Below are positions 8,077-15,939 of a DNA stretch of 17,273 nt, piece after piece. The stretch lies in assembly GCA_023415605.1 (NCBI GenBank), contig JAEZKB010000258.1, positions 1-17,273 of the forward strand. The letters run 5' to 3'. Made by a program: the position numbers and the translations under genes. Under the pieces are notes generated by a model. The model worked only from the letters and a program-made list of their open reading frames with translations. It searched no databases and was not told the origin of the DNA. This stretch comes from Pseudomonadota bacterium. Its GTDB lineage: Bacteria > Pseudomonadota > Alphaproteobacteria > Rhizobiales > Devosiaceae. Numbering within the stretch: the stretch's first letter is position 1; every line of letters starts with the position of its first letter.

Positions 8077-9849
8077 ATGCACCCCTATCGCACACACACC
8101 TGCGCAGCCCTCACAGTGGGGGACGTGGGCAATAATGTGCGCCTGTCGGGATGGGTGCACCGCGTCCGTGACCATGGTGGCCTGCTGTTCATCGACCTGC
8201 GCGACCACTATGGGCAGACGCAGCTGGTGATCGACCCGGATTCCGCCGCCTTCAAGCTGGCCGAGACGGTGCGCTCGGAGTGGGTGATCCGCGTCGATGG
8301 CGAGGTGAAGGCCCGCACGCCCGAGACCGTCAACGCCAAGCAGCCGACCGGCGCCGTGGAAGTCTTCATCCGCGAGCTCGAAGTGCTGAGCGAGGCCAAG
8401 GAACTGCCGCTGCCGGTGTTCGGCGAGCCGGACTATCCGGAAGATATCCGCCTGGGCTACCGCTTTCTCGACCTCCGCCGCGAGACGCTGCACGCCAACA
8501 TCGTCAAGCGCACCAAGGTCATAGCGTCGATGCGTCGTCGCATGGGCGAGATCGGCTTTGCCGAGTATTCGACCCCGATCCTGACGGCCTCCTCGCCCGA
8601 GGGTGCGCGCGACTTCCTCGTGCCCAGCCGCATCCATCCCGGCAAGTTCTTCGCCCTGCCGCAGGCGCCGCAGCAGTACAAGCAGCTGCTGATGGTGGCC
8701 GGCTTCGACCGCTACTTCCAGATTGCGCCGTGCTTCCGCGACGAAGACCCGCGCGCCGACCGCCTGCCGGGCGAGTTCTACCAGCTCGACCTCGAGATGA
8801 GCTTCGTCACCCAGGAAGAAATCTGGAACACGATGGCACCGGTCATGACTGGCCTCTTCGAGGAATTCGCCGACGGCAAGCCGGTCACCAAGGAATGGCC
8901 GCGCATCCCGTATGACGAGGCCATCCGCAAGTACGGCTCGGACAAGCCGGACCTGCGCAACCCGATCGAAATGCAGGCCGTCACCGACCACTTCCGCGGT
9001 TCGGGTTTTGGCGTTTTCGCCAACCAGATCGCCACCGACGAAAAGGTCGAGGTCTGGGCCATCCCGGCAAAGACCGGCGGCAGCCGCGCCTTCTGCGATC
9101 GCATGAACGCCTGGGCGCAGAGCCAGGGGCAGCCCGGGCTCGGCTACATCTTCTTCAAGGACGGCGCCGGCTCGGGTCCGATCGCCAAGAATATCGGCGA
9201 AGAGCGCACCGCCGCGATCCGCACCCAGCTCGGTCTCGCCGACGGCGATGCCGTGTTCTTCGTGCTGGGCCGCCCCGAAAAGATGTACAAGTTCGCCGGC
9301 GAAGCGCGGGTCAAGGTCGGCCTCGATCTCAACCTCACCGATCTCGACCGCTTCGAACTCTGCTGGATCGTCGATTTCCCGTTCTACGAGTGGAACGAGG
9401 ACGAGAAGAAGATCGACTTCGCCCACAACCCGTTCTCGATGCCACAGGGTGGCCTCGAGGCGCTGAACGGGCCTGATCCGCTGTCGATCAAGGCGTACCA
9501 GTACGATGCCGTATGCAACGGTTACGAAATTGCCTCCGGCTCGATCCGTAACCAGCAGCCGGACACCATGGTCAAGGCGTTCGAACTGGTCGGCCTCAGC
9601 AAGCAGGATGTGGAAGAACGCTTCGGCGGCCTCTACCGCGCGTTCCAGTACGGCGCCCCGCCGCATGGCGGAGCGGCCTTCGGCATCGACCGTGTGGTGA
9701 TGCTGCTGTGCGGCGTGCAGAACCTGCGCGAAATCACGCTCTTCCCGATGAACCAGCAGGCCGAAGACCTGCTGATGGGCGCGCCGAGTCCCGCATCGCC
9801 CAAGCAGCTGCGAGAGTTGCACCTGCGAGTGACGGCGAAGGCGGACTAG
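8077..9849 (+). CDS. aspS: Aspartyl-tRNA synthetase, bacterial type, probably non-discriminating
   Basis: AspS charges tRNA with aspartate in the cytoplasm. From the ATG at 8077 the protein is 590 residues and begins MHPYRTHTCAAL, the typical alphaproteobacterial start; the open frame before it is leader sequence. The anticodon-binding OB fold occupies about residues 1-105 (GWVHRVRDHGG, LFIDLRDHYGQTQ). Class II motif 2 is FRDEDPRADR at 220-229, and motif 3 is GGAAFGIDR at 531-539. The bacterial GAD insertion lies between, roughly 300-420. His33 in RDHGG stands where E. coli has Leu, a feature of non-discriminating enzymes that also charge tRNA-Asn before GatCAB amidation. The ribosome site is weak (GAG, 8064-8073 region). 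A candidate promoter lies upstream and a hairpin follows the gene. Confidence 0.97.
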   Translation: MHPYRTHTCAALTVGDVGNNVRLSGWVHRVRDHGGLLFIDLRDHYGQTQLVIDPDSAAFKLAETVRSEWVIRVDGEVKARTPETVNAKQPTGAVEVFIRELEVLSEAKELPLPVFGEPDYPEDIRLGYRFLDLRRETLHANIVKRTKVIASMRRRMGEIGFAEYSTPILTASSPEGARDFLVPSRIHPGKFFALPQAPQQYKQLLMVAGFDRYFQIAPCFRDEDPRADRLPGEFYQLDLEMSFVTQEEIWNTMAPVMTGLFEEFADGKPVTKEWPRIPYDEAIRKYGSDKPDLRNPIEMQAVTDHFRGSGFGVFANQIATDEKVEVWAIPAKTGGSRAFCDRMNAWAQSQGQPGLGYIFFKDGAGSGPIAKNIGEERTAAIRTQLGLADGDAVFFVLGRPEKMYKFAGEARVKVGLDLNLTDLDRFELCWIVDFPFYEWNEDEKKIDFAHNPFSMPQGGLEALNGPDPLSIKAYQYDAVCNGYEIASGSIRNQQPDTMVKAFELVGLSKQDVEERFGGLYRAFQYGAPPHGGAAFGIDRVVMLLCGVQNLREITLFPMNQQAEDLLMGAPSPASPKQLRELHLRVTAKAD

Positions 9850-9880
9850 GGCGCGAAGAGCGCGTTTGGCAGAGTTGATG

Positions 9881-9901
9881 GGGCCGGCACTGGTCCGGCC
9901 C
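9881..9901 (+). terminator. Hairpin after aspS, probable terminator
   Basis: GGGCCGG (9881-9887) pairs perfectly with CCGGCCC (9895-9901) around a 7-base loop, 31 bases after the aspS stop. A short CGCG/CGCG hairpin followed by TTT lies just after the stop at 9852-9867. Neither has a long T-tract, so termination is inferred from stem strength and position. Confidence 0.5.
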
Positions 9902-9943
9902 TGGCTCCCTTCCGCACTCAGCAGTCCCATTCCGGCACAGATG

Positions 9944-9970
9944 GTTAACGCACGTTAACACTCTCTTAAA
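9944..9970 (+). promoter_or_regulatory. CtrA-type site: three TTAA boxes upstream of the EAL gene
   Basis: TTAA occurs at 9945-9948, 9955-9958 and 9966-9969. The second and third are exactly 7 bases apart, giving TTAA-N7-TTAA, the known binding consensus of the alphaproteobacterial cell-cycle regulator CtrA. The first and second are 6 apart, and each lies in a GTTAAC palindrome, forming an inverted repeat at 9944-9959. TTAA is rare in this GC-rich window, so three within 25 bases is notable. The site is 48 bases before the GTG start of the cyclic-di-GMP phosphodiesterase. No clear -10 was found. Confidence 0.6.
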
Positions 9971-10017
9971 GGCTGGGCCGTTAGGACTCGTGGTCTGGGG
10001 CCGGGGCCGAGTCTGCG

Positions 10018-11616
10018 GTGAAGTCGAAATATTCTCACGTCATCATGCTGCTGAGCGCGATTGCCGCGTTCCTGCCTGTGCTTGGCGTCGACTATCTGCT
10101 CGATTCCTATGTGCGGATGAAGGAGCGGGCCCAGCTCCAGCAGGTCGTTGACGGTATCACGGAGCGCATCCAGGCCACGGCGCAGGACGCCATCGGCTCT
10201 CTGCGCGGCATCCTCGCCTCCAGTCCGTCGCTCTGCACGCCGACCTTCGTCGCCAATGTGCACAAGCGGATGGAATCGAGCCTCTACCTCAAGCAGGTAC
10301 TGGTCGAAAACGCCGACGGAGTGCAGTACTGCGACGCGTTCGGCAAGCAGGTGAGCTACTCGCCAATCTCTGCCAGCCTCAGCATTCCCGGCCACACCGA
10401 GACGATCACCATGGTCAAGCTCGGCGACATGCCGACGCCGGCCATGAAGGTAACGCAGGATTTCGGCGGTCAGCGCAGCGTCTCGGCCTTCGTCCCGCTG
10501 ATCGCGAACCCTGCCGAAACGCTGCTGCGCGGCCTGAAACCGACCGCCATGGTGCGTCTGTCGCTGACCAATGGAACTCCGATCACCGCAGCCGGTGATC
10601 CAGGCGCCTTCGACAATCGCGGCGACACCGAGTTCCTCCATACCGAGGCCATTGCCGGCGAGATCCCCGTCAAGGCGGAAGGGGCCGTGCCCTTCGCCAT
10701 GGTCCGTGCCGACTATGCCGACCTCGACGCCAGCTTCACGGTCGTCGCCTGCCTGATGAGCGGCGCCTTCCTGATCCTGTCGCTGCAATATGTGCGGCGC
10801 TCGAAACTACCAGCCTTCGACCTCGAACGTGCCATCGAAGCCGGCGAGATCCGCCCCTGGTACCAGCCGGTGATCAACCTGCGGACCGGCGCGCTCGCCG
10901 GGTGCGAAGTGCTCTGCCGCTGGGAGAAGAAGAGCGGCGAAGTGGTGCCGCCCGGCGCATTCATCGATTATGCCGAAGTCACCGGCCTCGCCATCCCGAT
11001 GACGCTGAGCCTGATGCAGCAGGTCAAGACCGACCTCAGCGAGCTCTGCCGCGACATGCCGGACCTCAAGATCTCCATAAACCTATTCGACGGACATTTC
11101 CGCGACGGGTCGATCGTCGAGGACGTGCAGGCGATCTTCACCGATTCCCCCATCAGCTTCCGCCAGTTGGTGTTCGAGATCACCGAGCGCCGGCCGCTCG
11201 ACAATTCCCCACAGACCACGGCAGTGATTGCCGGGCTGCATGCGCTGGGCTCGCGGCTGGCCATGGACGACGCCGGCACCGGCCACTCGAACCTGGCCTA
11301 TATGCAAACGCTTGGCGTCGATGTGATCAAGATCGACCGGATCTTCACCGACATGATCAAGCCGGGCACCACGCAGGTGCCGGTGCTCGACGGACTGATT
11401 TCGATGGCGCACGACCTCGGCACCGAGATCGTGGCCGAGGGCGTCGAGACCGAGGCTCAGGCACTCTACCTGCGGGCCCGGGGTGTCGTGATGGCGCAGG
11501 GCTTCCTGTTTGCCCCCGCCATAAAGGTCGGGCCGTTCCGTGACCTCGCCCGGGCACTGAATGGCGGCGGCAAGCCGACGGCCGCGCTACCGGCTGCCGC
11601 GACGGCCGCAGCCTGA
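10018..11616 (+). CDS. Membrane-anchored EAL-domain cyclic-di-GMP phosphodiesterase with CSS-like periplasmic domain
   Basis: The protein probably hydrolyses cyclic-di-GMP at the inner membrane, lowering the signal that favours sessile growth. From the GTG start it has 532 residues: a transmembrane helix at about 8-29, a periplasmic domain to about 237, a second helix at 238-259, then a cytoplasmic EAL domain. All catalytic positions are present: Glu297 in EVL (an accepted EAL variant), Asn355, Glu387, Asp417-Asp418 in DDAGTG, Lys438, Glu474 and Gln494. No GGDEF domain is seen. The periplasmic part has just two cysteines, Cys73 and Cys105, recalling the redox-sensing pair of CSS-motif phosphodiesterases such as PdeC. 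The end is Ala-rich. The GTG keeps positive residues (KSK) before helix 1; an ATG at 10045 is an alternative. A CtrA-type site lies upstream. Confidence 0.88.
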   Translation: MKSKYSHVIMLLSAIAAFLPVLGVDYLLDSYVRMKERAQLQQVVDGITERIQATAQDAIGSLRGILASSPSLCTPTFVANVHKRMESSLYLKQVLVENADGVQYCDAFGKQVSYSPISASLSIPGHTETITMVKLGDMPTPAMKVTQDFGGQRSVSAFVPLIANPAETLLRGLKPTAMVRLSLTNGTPITAAGDPGAFDNRGDTEFLHTEAIAGEIPVKAEGAVPFAMVRADYADLDASFTVVACLMSGAFLILSLQYVRRSKLPAFDLERAIEAGEIRPWYQPVINLRTGALAGCEVLCRWEKKSGEVVPPGAFIDYAEVTGLAIPMTLSLMQQVKTDLSELCRDMPDLKISINLFDGHFRDGSIVEDVQAIFTDSPISFRQLVFEITERRPLDNSPQTTAVIAGLHALGSRLAMDDAGTGHSNLAYMQTLGVDVIKIDRIFTDMIKPGTTQVPVLDGLISMAHDLGTEIVAEGVETEAQALYLRARGVVMAQGFLFAPAIKVGPFRDLARALNGGGKPTAALPAAATAAA

Positions 11617-11651
11617 ATACCCACTCCATGCCGCCGGCCCACGGCCTTCCC

Positions 11652-11679
11652 TTGGCCCAAGATTAGTGGCAACTAGCAT
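11652..11679 (+). promoter_or_regulatory. Candidate maeB promoter
   Basis: TTGGCC (11652-11657) and TAGCAT (11674-11679) are separated by 16 bases. A start near 11687 would leave a leader of about 16 bases that includes the strong ribosome site. It is a weak match found by eye. Confidence 0.3.
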
Positions 11680-11687
11680 GCCAGTGA

Positions 11688-11697
11688 GTTGAGGGAG
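11688..11697 (+). promoter_or_regulatory. maeB ribosome-binding site, complementary to the candidate RNA loop
   Basis: GAGGGAG (11691-11697) lies 5 bases before the maeB ATG and fixes that start. The overlapping octamer GTTGAGGG (11688-11695) is the exact reverse complement of CCCTCAAC at 16011-16018, in the loop of the candidate small RNA. Confidence 0.75.
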
Positions 11698-11702
11698 CAT
11701 CC

Positions 11703-14000
11703 ATGTCCTCCGACATGACCGAGCAGCGCAAAGCCCTGCGTGAAGCAGCGCTGCATTTCCACGAGCATCCGAAGCCAGGAAAGCTGGAAATCCAGCCCAC
11801 CAAGCCACTCGGCAACCAGCGCGACCTGGCTCTGGCCTATTCGCCGGGCGTCGCCGCGCCGTCGGAGGAGATTGCCGCCAATCCCGACGCGGTGACCCGC
11901 TATACCTCTCGCGGCAACCTCGTCGCGGTGATCTCCAACGGTACGGCCGTGCTCGGGCTCGGCAATATCGGCGCGCTGGCGAGTAAGCCGGTCATGGAAG
12001 GCAAGGCTGTCCTCTTCAAGAAGTTCGCCGGCATCGACGTCTTCGATATCGAGATCGACGAGACGGACCCGCAAAAATTCATTGAAGTGGTGCGGCCGCT
12101 GGAGCCGACCTTCGGCGGCATCAATCTCGAGGACATCAAGGCGCCCGAATGCTTCCAGATCGAGGAGGCGCTACGGGCCCGGATGAATATCCCGGTCTTT
12201 CATGATGACCAGCACGGCACCGCGATAATCGTCGGTGCGGCGGTGCTGAACGGGCTGGAACTCTCGGGCAAGAAGATCGACGAGGTCAAGATCTGCACCT
12301 CGGGCGCCGGTGCGGCTGCCATTGCCTGCCTCAACATCCTCTTGGCACTGGGCGCCAAGCTCGAGAACATCTGGGTGGCCGACAAGGACGGGTTGCTGAC
12401 CTACCGGCGTAACGACGTCAACGACAAGTGGCGCGGCCAGTTCTGCCGCCACGATACCGAGGCGACGACTCTTGCCGAGGTGATCGACGACGCCGACATC
12501 TTCCTCGGGCTATCCGCGGCGGGTGCGCTGAAGCCCGACATGCTCAAGAAGATGGCGCCCAAGCCGCTGATCCTGGCGCTGGCCAACCCGAATCCGGAGA
12601 TCATGCCGGAAGAAGCCAAGGCGATCCGCCCCGATGCCATGGTTTGCACCGGGCGCTCGGACTACCCTAACCAGGTCAACAACGTCCTCTGCTTCCCGTT
12701 CATCTTCCGCGGCGCGCTCGATGTGGGCGCGACCACCATCAACGAGGAGATGAAGCTCGCGGCGGCGCAGGCCATCGCCAAGCTGGCGCATGACCCAGGC
12801 CTCGAAGTATCGCCCTCGGGCCAGCCGGCGGTTTATGGCCCTGAGCACATCATTCCGAATCCGTTCGATCAGCGGCTAATCCTCCGGATCGCGCCGGCTG
12901 TGGCGCGGGCCGCGATGGCTACCGGCGTCGCCAAGCGACCGATTCTGGATTTCGACGCCTATCAGGATACGCTTAATCGCTTCGTCTTCCGCTCCGGGCT
13001 GGTGATGAAGCCCATCATCGACCGGGCCCAGGGGCAGGGGAAACGGGTGATCTTTTCGGACGGCGAGGACGAGCGCGTGCTACGCGCCGCCCAGGTGATA
13101 CTCGAAGAGCGCATTGCCCGCCCGATCCTCATTGGCCGCCCGGCCGTGCTGGAAAGCCGAATCGAGCGTTTCGGTTTGTCGCTGAAGCCCGGCCGCGATT
13201 TCGAGGTTGTGAACCCCGAGGACGATCCGCGCTATCGCGACTATGTGGCGCTGTTCCACTCGCTGGTGGGCCGCAACGGGGTGACGCCAGACACCGCTCG
13301 CACCATCGTGCGCACCAACACGACGACCATTGCGGCACTGGCCGTAAAGCGCGGCGATGCCGACGCCATGCTCTGCGGCCTGCAGGGCCGGTACATCAAG
13401 CATGTGCGCGACATTCGCTCGGTGCTCGGCTTGCAGGACGGGGTCAAGGACGTCTCGGCGCTCTCGATGCTGATCATGCCGCGTGGCGCCTTCTTCCTCA
13501 CCGACACCTACGTCAACATGGACCCCACGCCCGAGGAGATCGTCTCGATTGCGCTCCAGGCACGGGATCACCTCAAGCGCTTCAATATCGAGGCGCGCGC
13601 GGCGCTGCTGAGTTACTCGAACTTCGGGTCGCGCGATGGTGACAGCGCCTTCAAGATGCGCGAGGCCTACAAGCTCTTGAAGAACGCGGCGCCCGAGATG
13701 ATCGTCGAAGGCGAAATGCAGGGCGACCTCGCGCTCAACCAGGAGCTGCGAGAACGCTATATCCCCGAGACAGTGCTCAAGGGCGAAGCCAACCTGCTGC
13801 TGTTCCCCAACCTCGACTCGGCCAACCTCTCGATGACGCTGCTCAAGGAAATGACCAATGCGCTCGCCGTCGGCCCCATTCTGATGGGCCCGCGCTCGCC
13901 GGCCCATATTCTCGCCCCCTCGACGACGAGCCGCGGGGTGGTCAATATGGCGGCAATCGCCGCGAGCGAAGCCGTGACCCTGGAGGGGGCAACCGCATGA
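11703..14000 (+). CDS. maeB: NAD(P)-dependent malic enzyme with C-terminal phosphotransacetylase-like domain
   Basis: It converts malate to pyruvate and CO2 with reduction of NAD(P), linking the TCA cycle to pyruvate and NADPH supply. The 765 residues match the usual MaeB length of about 760. In the malic domain Tyr46 (AYSPGVAAP) and Lys101 (GKAVLFKK) fit the catalytic pair, and Glu143-Asp144 (NLEDIKAP) and Asp168/Asp169 (HDDQHGTA) fit the metal site. GAGAAA near residue 205 is the dinucleotide fold. Residues from about 430 resemble phosphotransacetylase. There Ser743-Arg744 are kept, but the position I align with the catalytic Asp is Ala750, so the domain is probably regulatory (acetyl-CoA sensing), as in other MaeB proteins. 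Cofactor choice cannot be decided. Ribosome site GAGGGAG is 5 bases upstream. Its stop overlaps the next gene. Confidence 0.95.
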   Translation: MSSDMTEQRKALREAALHFHEHPKPGKLEIQPTKPLGNQRDLALAYSPGVAAPSEEIAANPDAVTRYTSRGNLVAVISNGTAVLGLGNIGALASKPVMEGKAVLFKKFAGIDVFDIEIDETDPQKFIEVVRPLEPTFGGINLEDIKAPECFQIEEALRARMNIPVFHDDQHGTAIIVGAAVLNGLELSGKKIDEVKICTSGAGAAAIACLNILLALGAKLENIWVADKDGLLTYRRNDVNDKWRGQFCRHDTEATTLAEVIDDADIFLGLSAAGALKPDMLKKMAPKPLILALANPNPEIMPEEAKAIRPDAMVCTGRSDYPNQVNNVLCFPFIFRGALDVGATTINEEMKLAAAQAIAKLAHDPGLEVSPSGQPAVYGPEHIIPNPFDQRLILRIAPAVARAAMATGVAKRPILDFDAYQDTLNRFVFRSGLVMKPIIDRAQGQGKRVIFSDGEDERVLRAAQVILEERIARPILIGRPAVLESRIERFGLSLKPGRDFEVVNPEDDPRYRDYVALFHSLVGRNGVTPDTARTIVRTNTTTIAALAVKRGDADAMLCGLQGRYIKHVRDIRSVLGLQDGVKDVSALSMLIMPRGAFFLTDTYVNMDPTPEEIVSIALQARDHLKRFNIEARAALLSYSNFGSRDGDSAFKMREAYKLLKNAAPEMIVEGEMQGDLALNQELRERYIPETVLKGEANLLLFPNLDSANLSMTLLKEMTNALAVGPILMGPRSPAHILAPSTTSRGVVNMAAIAASEAVTLEGATA

Positions 14001-14290
14001 TCCGTCACACTGTCGTATTCACCCTGAAGCATGCGCATGGCTCGCTACAGGAAAAGGCCTTCATGCGCGATGCGAAGGCGGCGCTGCATGATATTCCCGG
14101 GGTGAAGAAGTTCGAGCAGCTCCGCCAAGTGAGCAAGAAGAACGACTACGAGTTCGGCTTCTCCATGGAGTTCGCCGACCAGGCCGCGTACGACGCCTAC
14201 GACAAGCACCCCAAGCACGTAAAATTCGTCGAGGAGCGCTGGAAGCGGGAAGTCGAGAAGTTCCTGGAGATCGACTACCAGCCGATTTGA
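13997..14290 (+). CDS. Dabb (stress-responsive alpha/beta barrel) family small protein
   Basis: A 97-residue soluble protein beginning MIRHTVVFTLK, the first strand typical of the Dabb fold. It continues through IPGVKKFEQLRQ, DYEFGFSMEFADQAAYDAY and HPKHVKFVEE, the conserved pattern in which a histidine-rich strand-helix closes the dimeric ferredoxin-like barrel. Bacterial members have mostly unknown roles; plant and fungal relatives include stress proteins and polyketide cyclases. No metal or catalytic site can be assigned. Its ATG shares ATGA with the maeB stop, so translation is likely coupled to malic enzyme. A strong hairpin starts directly after its stop, ending the transcription unit. 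Confidence 0.88.
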   Translation: MIRHTVVFTLKHAHGSLQEKAFMRDAKAALHDIPGVKKFEQLRQVSKKNDYEFGFSMEFADQAAYDAYDKHPKHVKFVEERWKREVEKFLEIDYQPI

Positions 14291-14311
14291 GCTGCGCGAT
14301 TATCGCGCAGC
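14291..14311. terminator. Perfect 9-bp hairpin between converging genes
   Basis: GCTGCGCGA (14291-14299) and TCGCGCAGC (14303-14311) pair completely around a 3-base loop, beginning on the base after the Dabb stop and ending 11 bases before the amn stop. It has no T-tract on either strand but is well placed as a shared bidirectional terminator. Confidence 0.7.
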
Positions 14312-14322
14312 AGTCTGGTTCC

Positions 14323-15798
14323 TTACTGGAACGCTGTTTCCGCAAAGCTGCGCAGTTTGCGCGAGTGCAGGCGCTCGGGGGGCTGGTCGCGGAGGATTTC
14401 CATGGCGCGCAGGCCGATCTGGAAATGGCGGTTGACCTGTGTGCGGTAGAAGTCCGAGGCCATGCCGGGTAGTTTAAGTTCTCCGTGCAACGGCTTGTCC
14501 GATACGCACAAAAGCGTGCCGTAAGGGACACGGAAACGGAAGCCGTTGGCAGCGATGGTGGCCGATTCCATATCGAGCGCGACGGCACGCGACTGCGACA
14601 GCTGGCGCGTGATCTCGGTCTGGTCGCGCAACTCCCAGTTACGGTTGTCGAAGGTGGCAACGGTGCCGGTGCGCATGATGCGCTTGGTCTCGATCCCCTC
14701 GGTATGGGTGATCTCTTCCACGGCCTTCTCGAGCGCCACCTGCACTTCCGCGAGGGCGGGTATCGGCACTGTCACCGGCAAGTCGGCATCGAGCACATGG
14801 TCCTCGCGCAGATAGGCGTGGGCCAGCACATAGTCGCCCAGTTCCTGCGAATTGCGGAGGCCGGCGCAATGGCCCAGCATGATCCAGGCATGCGGACGCA
14901 GCACCGCGATGTGGTCGGTGGCGGTCTTTGCGTTCGAAGGACCGACGCCGATGTTGACGATGGTGATACCCCGGTTTCGTGGCATGGTGAGATGCAGCGC
15001 GGGCATCTGAGGGATACGTGCCGCCCTTGTGCCCGTAGTGCCGCCGCCGAGCCGCTTGTTGAGCGTTGTGAACCCGCCGGGCTCGACAAAGCTCTCATAT
15101 TCCGGATGCCCGTCTTCCATGAACTTCTGCGCCACGCGGGCGAACTCGTCCATGTAGAAGGCGTAGTTGGTGAATATCACGAAATTCTGGAAGTGATCGG
15201 CCTCTGTGCCAGTGTAGTGGCTGAGCCGTTGCAGCGAGTAGTCCACGCGCGGCGCGGTAAAATGCGCCAAGGGGTAGGGTCCGCCGACCGGGGGCACGAA
15301 GGTGCCGTTGGCGATCTCGTCGTCGGTATCCTGCAGGTCCGGCACATCGAAGAGGTCGCGCAGCGGGATCGGCAGCTGGTTGATCGCCTCGCCGTCGATG
15401 CGTTCGTTCGATGGAATGGCGAAATGCAGCGGGATACGGGTGGTGGATTCGCCGACTTCGATCGCCCCGCCATGGTTGGCGAGGATCACCGTGAACTGCT
15501 CGATGAGATAGGTCTTGAAGAGATCCGGCGCGGTGATCGTCGTGCGGTAGATGCCGGGCGTATGCAGGTAGCCGTAGGGCAGGGTGCTGTCGGTCTTGCC
15601 GTAGCTGCGCGAGGTAACCTGCACTTCGGGATAGTAGGCGCGGACCCGGCCCTTGGGAACGCGGCCCTTGGTCAGAGCCAGCAACTGGTCGCGGATGAAG
15701 CCGGTGTTCCGCTTGTAGATCTCGGAGACATAGTCCCAGGCCGCCTGCGGATCGGTGAATGCCTTCTGCGGCAAGGCCTTCGGTGTGATGATGTCCAT
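14323..15798 (-). CDS. amn: AMP nucleosidase
   Basis: Amn cleaves AMP to adenine and ribose 5-phosphate, controlling cellular AMP. The 491-residue protein matches the family (484 in E. coli). The N-terminal Amn-specific domain covers about residues 15-180 (SRSYGKTDSTLPYGYLHTPG, STTRIPLHFA). The C-terminal nucleoside-phosphorylase fold runs from about 225 and includes VNIGVGPSNAKTATDHIAVL, MLGHCAGLRNSQELGDYVLA and the catalytic segment AVALDMES with Asp409. The ending CVSDKPLHGELKLPG is also characteristic. The ATG (15796-15798) has AGAGAA about 5 bases upstream on the minus strand. The gene stands alone, convergent with the Dabb gene. Its upstream gap carries a 10-base direct repeat that could be an operator, and part of the gap is shared with the candidate RNA on the other strand. 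Confidence 0.95.
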   Translation of the reverse strand: MDIITPKALPQKAFTDPQAAWDYVSEIYKRNTGFIRDQLLALTKGRVPKGRVRAYYPEVQVTSRSYGKTDSTLPYGYLHTPGIYRTTITAPDLFKTYLIEQFTVILANHGGAIEVGESTTRIPLHFAIPSNERIDGEAINQLPIPLRDLFDVPDLQDTDDEIANGTFVPPVGGPYPLAHFTAPRVDYSLQRLSHYTGTEADHFQNFVIFTNYAFYMDEFARVAQKFMEDGHPEYESFVEPGGFTTLNKRLGGGTTGTRAARIPQMPALHLTMPRNRGITIVNIGVGPSNAKTATDHIAVLRPHAWIMLGHCAGLRNSQELGDYVLAHAYLREDHVLDADLPVTVPIPALAEVQVALEKAVEEITHTEGIETKRIMRTGTVATFDNRNWELRDQTEITRQLSQSRAVALDMESATIAANGFRFRVPYGTLLCVSDKPLHGELKLPGMASDFYRTQVNRHFQIGLRAMEILRDQPPERLHSRKLRSFAETAFQ

Positions 15799-15847
15799 TA
15801 TGTTCTCTTTGCACTGCCTCGTCGCAAAACAAGGCCTTGCGGGACTC

Positions 15848-15939
15848 TCTTAGGGACTTCGGAAGCGTTCGGCAACACGAGCGTTCACCATTGAGTGAGG
15901 CCCACTTTTCCCGCCGCAAATAGAGGCCATCTTAGGGAC
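15848..15939. repeat. Two copies of TCTTAGGGAC upstream of amn
   Basis: TCTTAGGGAC occurs identically at 15848-15857 and 15930-15939, start positions 82 bases apart. On the minus strand it reads GTCCCTAAGA, about 50 and 132 bases before the amn ATG. It may be a paired regulator site for amn, for the candidate RNA, or for both. Confidence 0.5.

Noticed and set aside
7909..9930. 673-codon minus-strand frame over aspS
   Set aside because: Long antisense frames are common opposite high-GC genes. It mirrors the AspRS codons and has no domain or ribosome site.
14485..15894. 469-codon plus-strand frame over amn
   Set aside because: Antisense to amn, with shadow composition and no recognisable motif.
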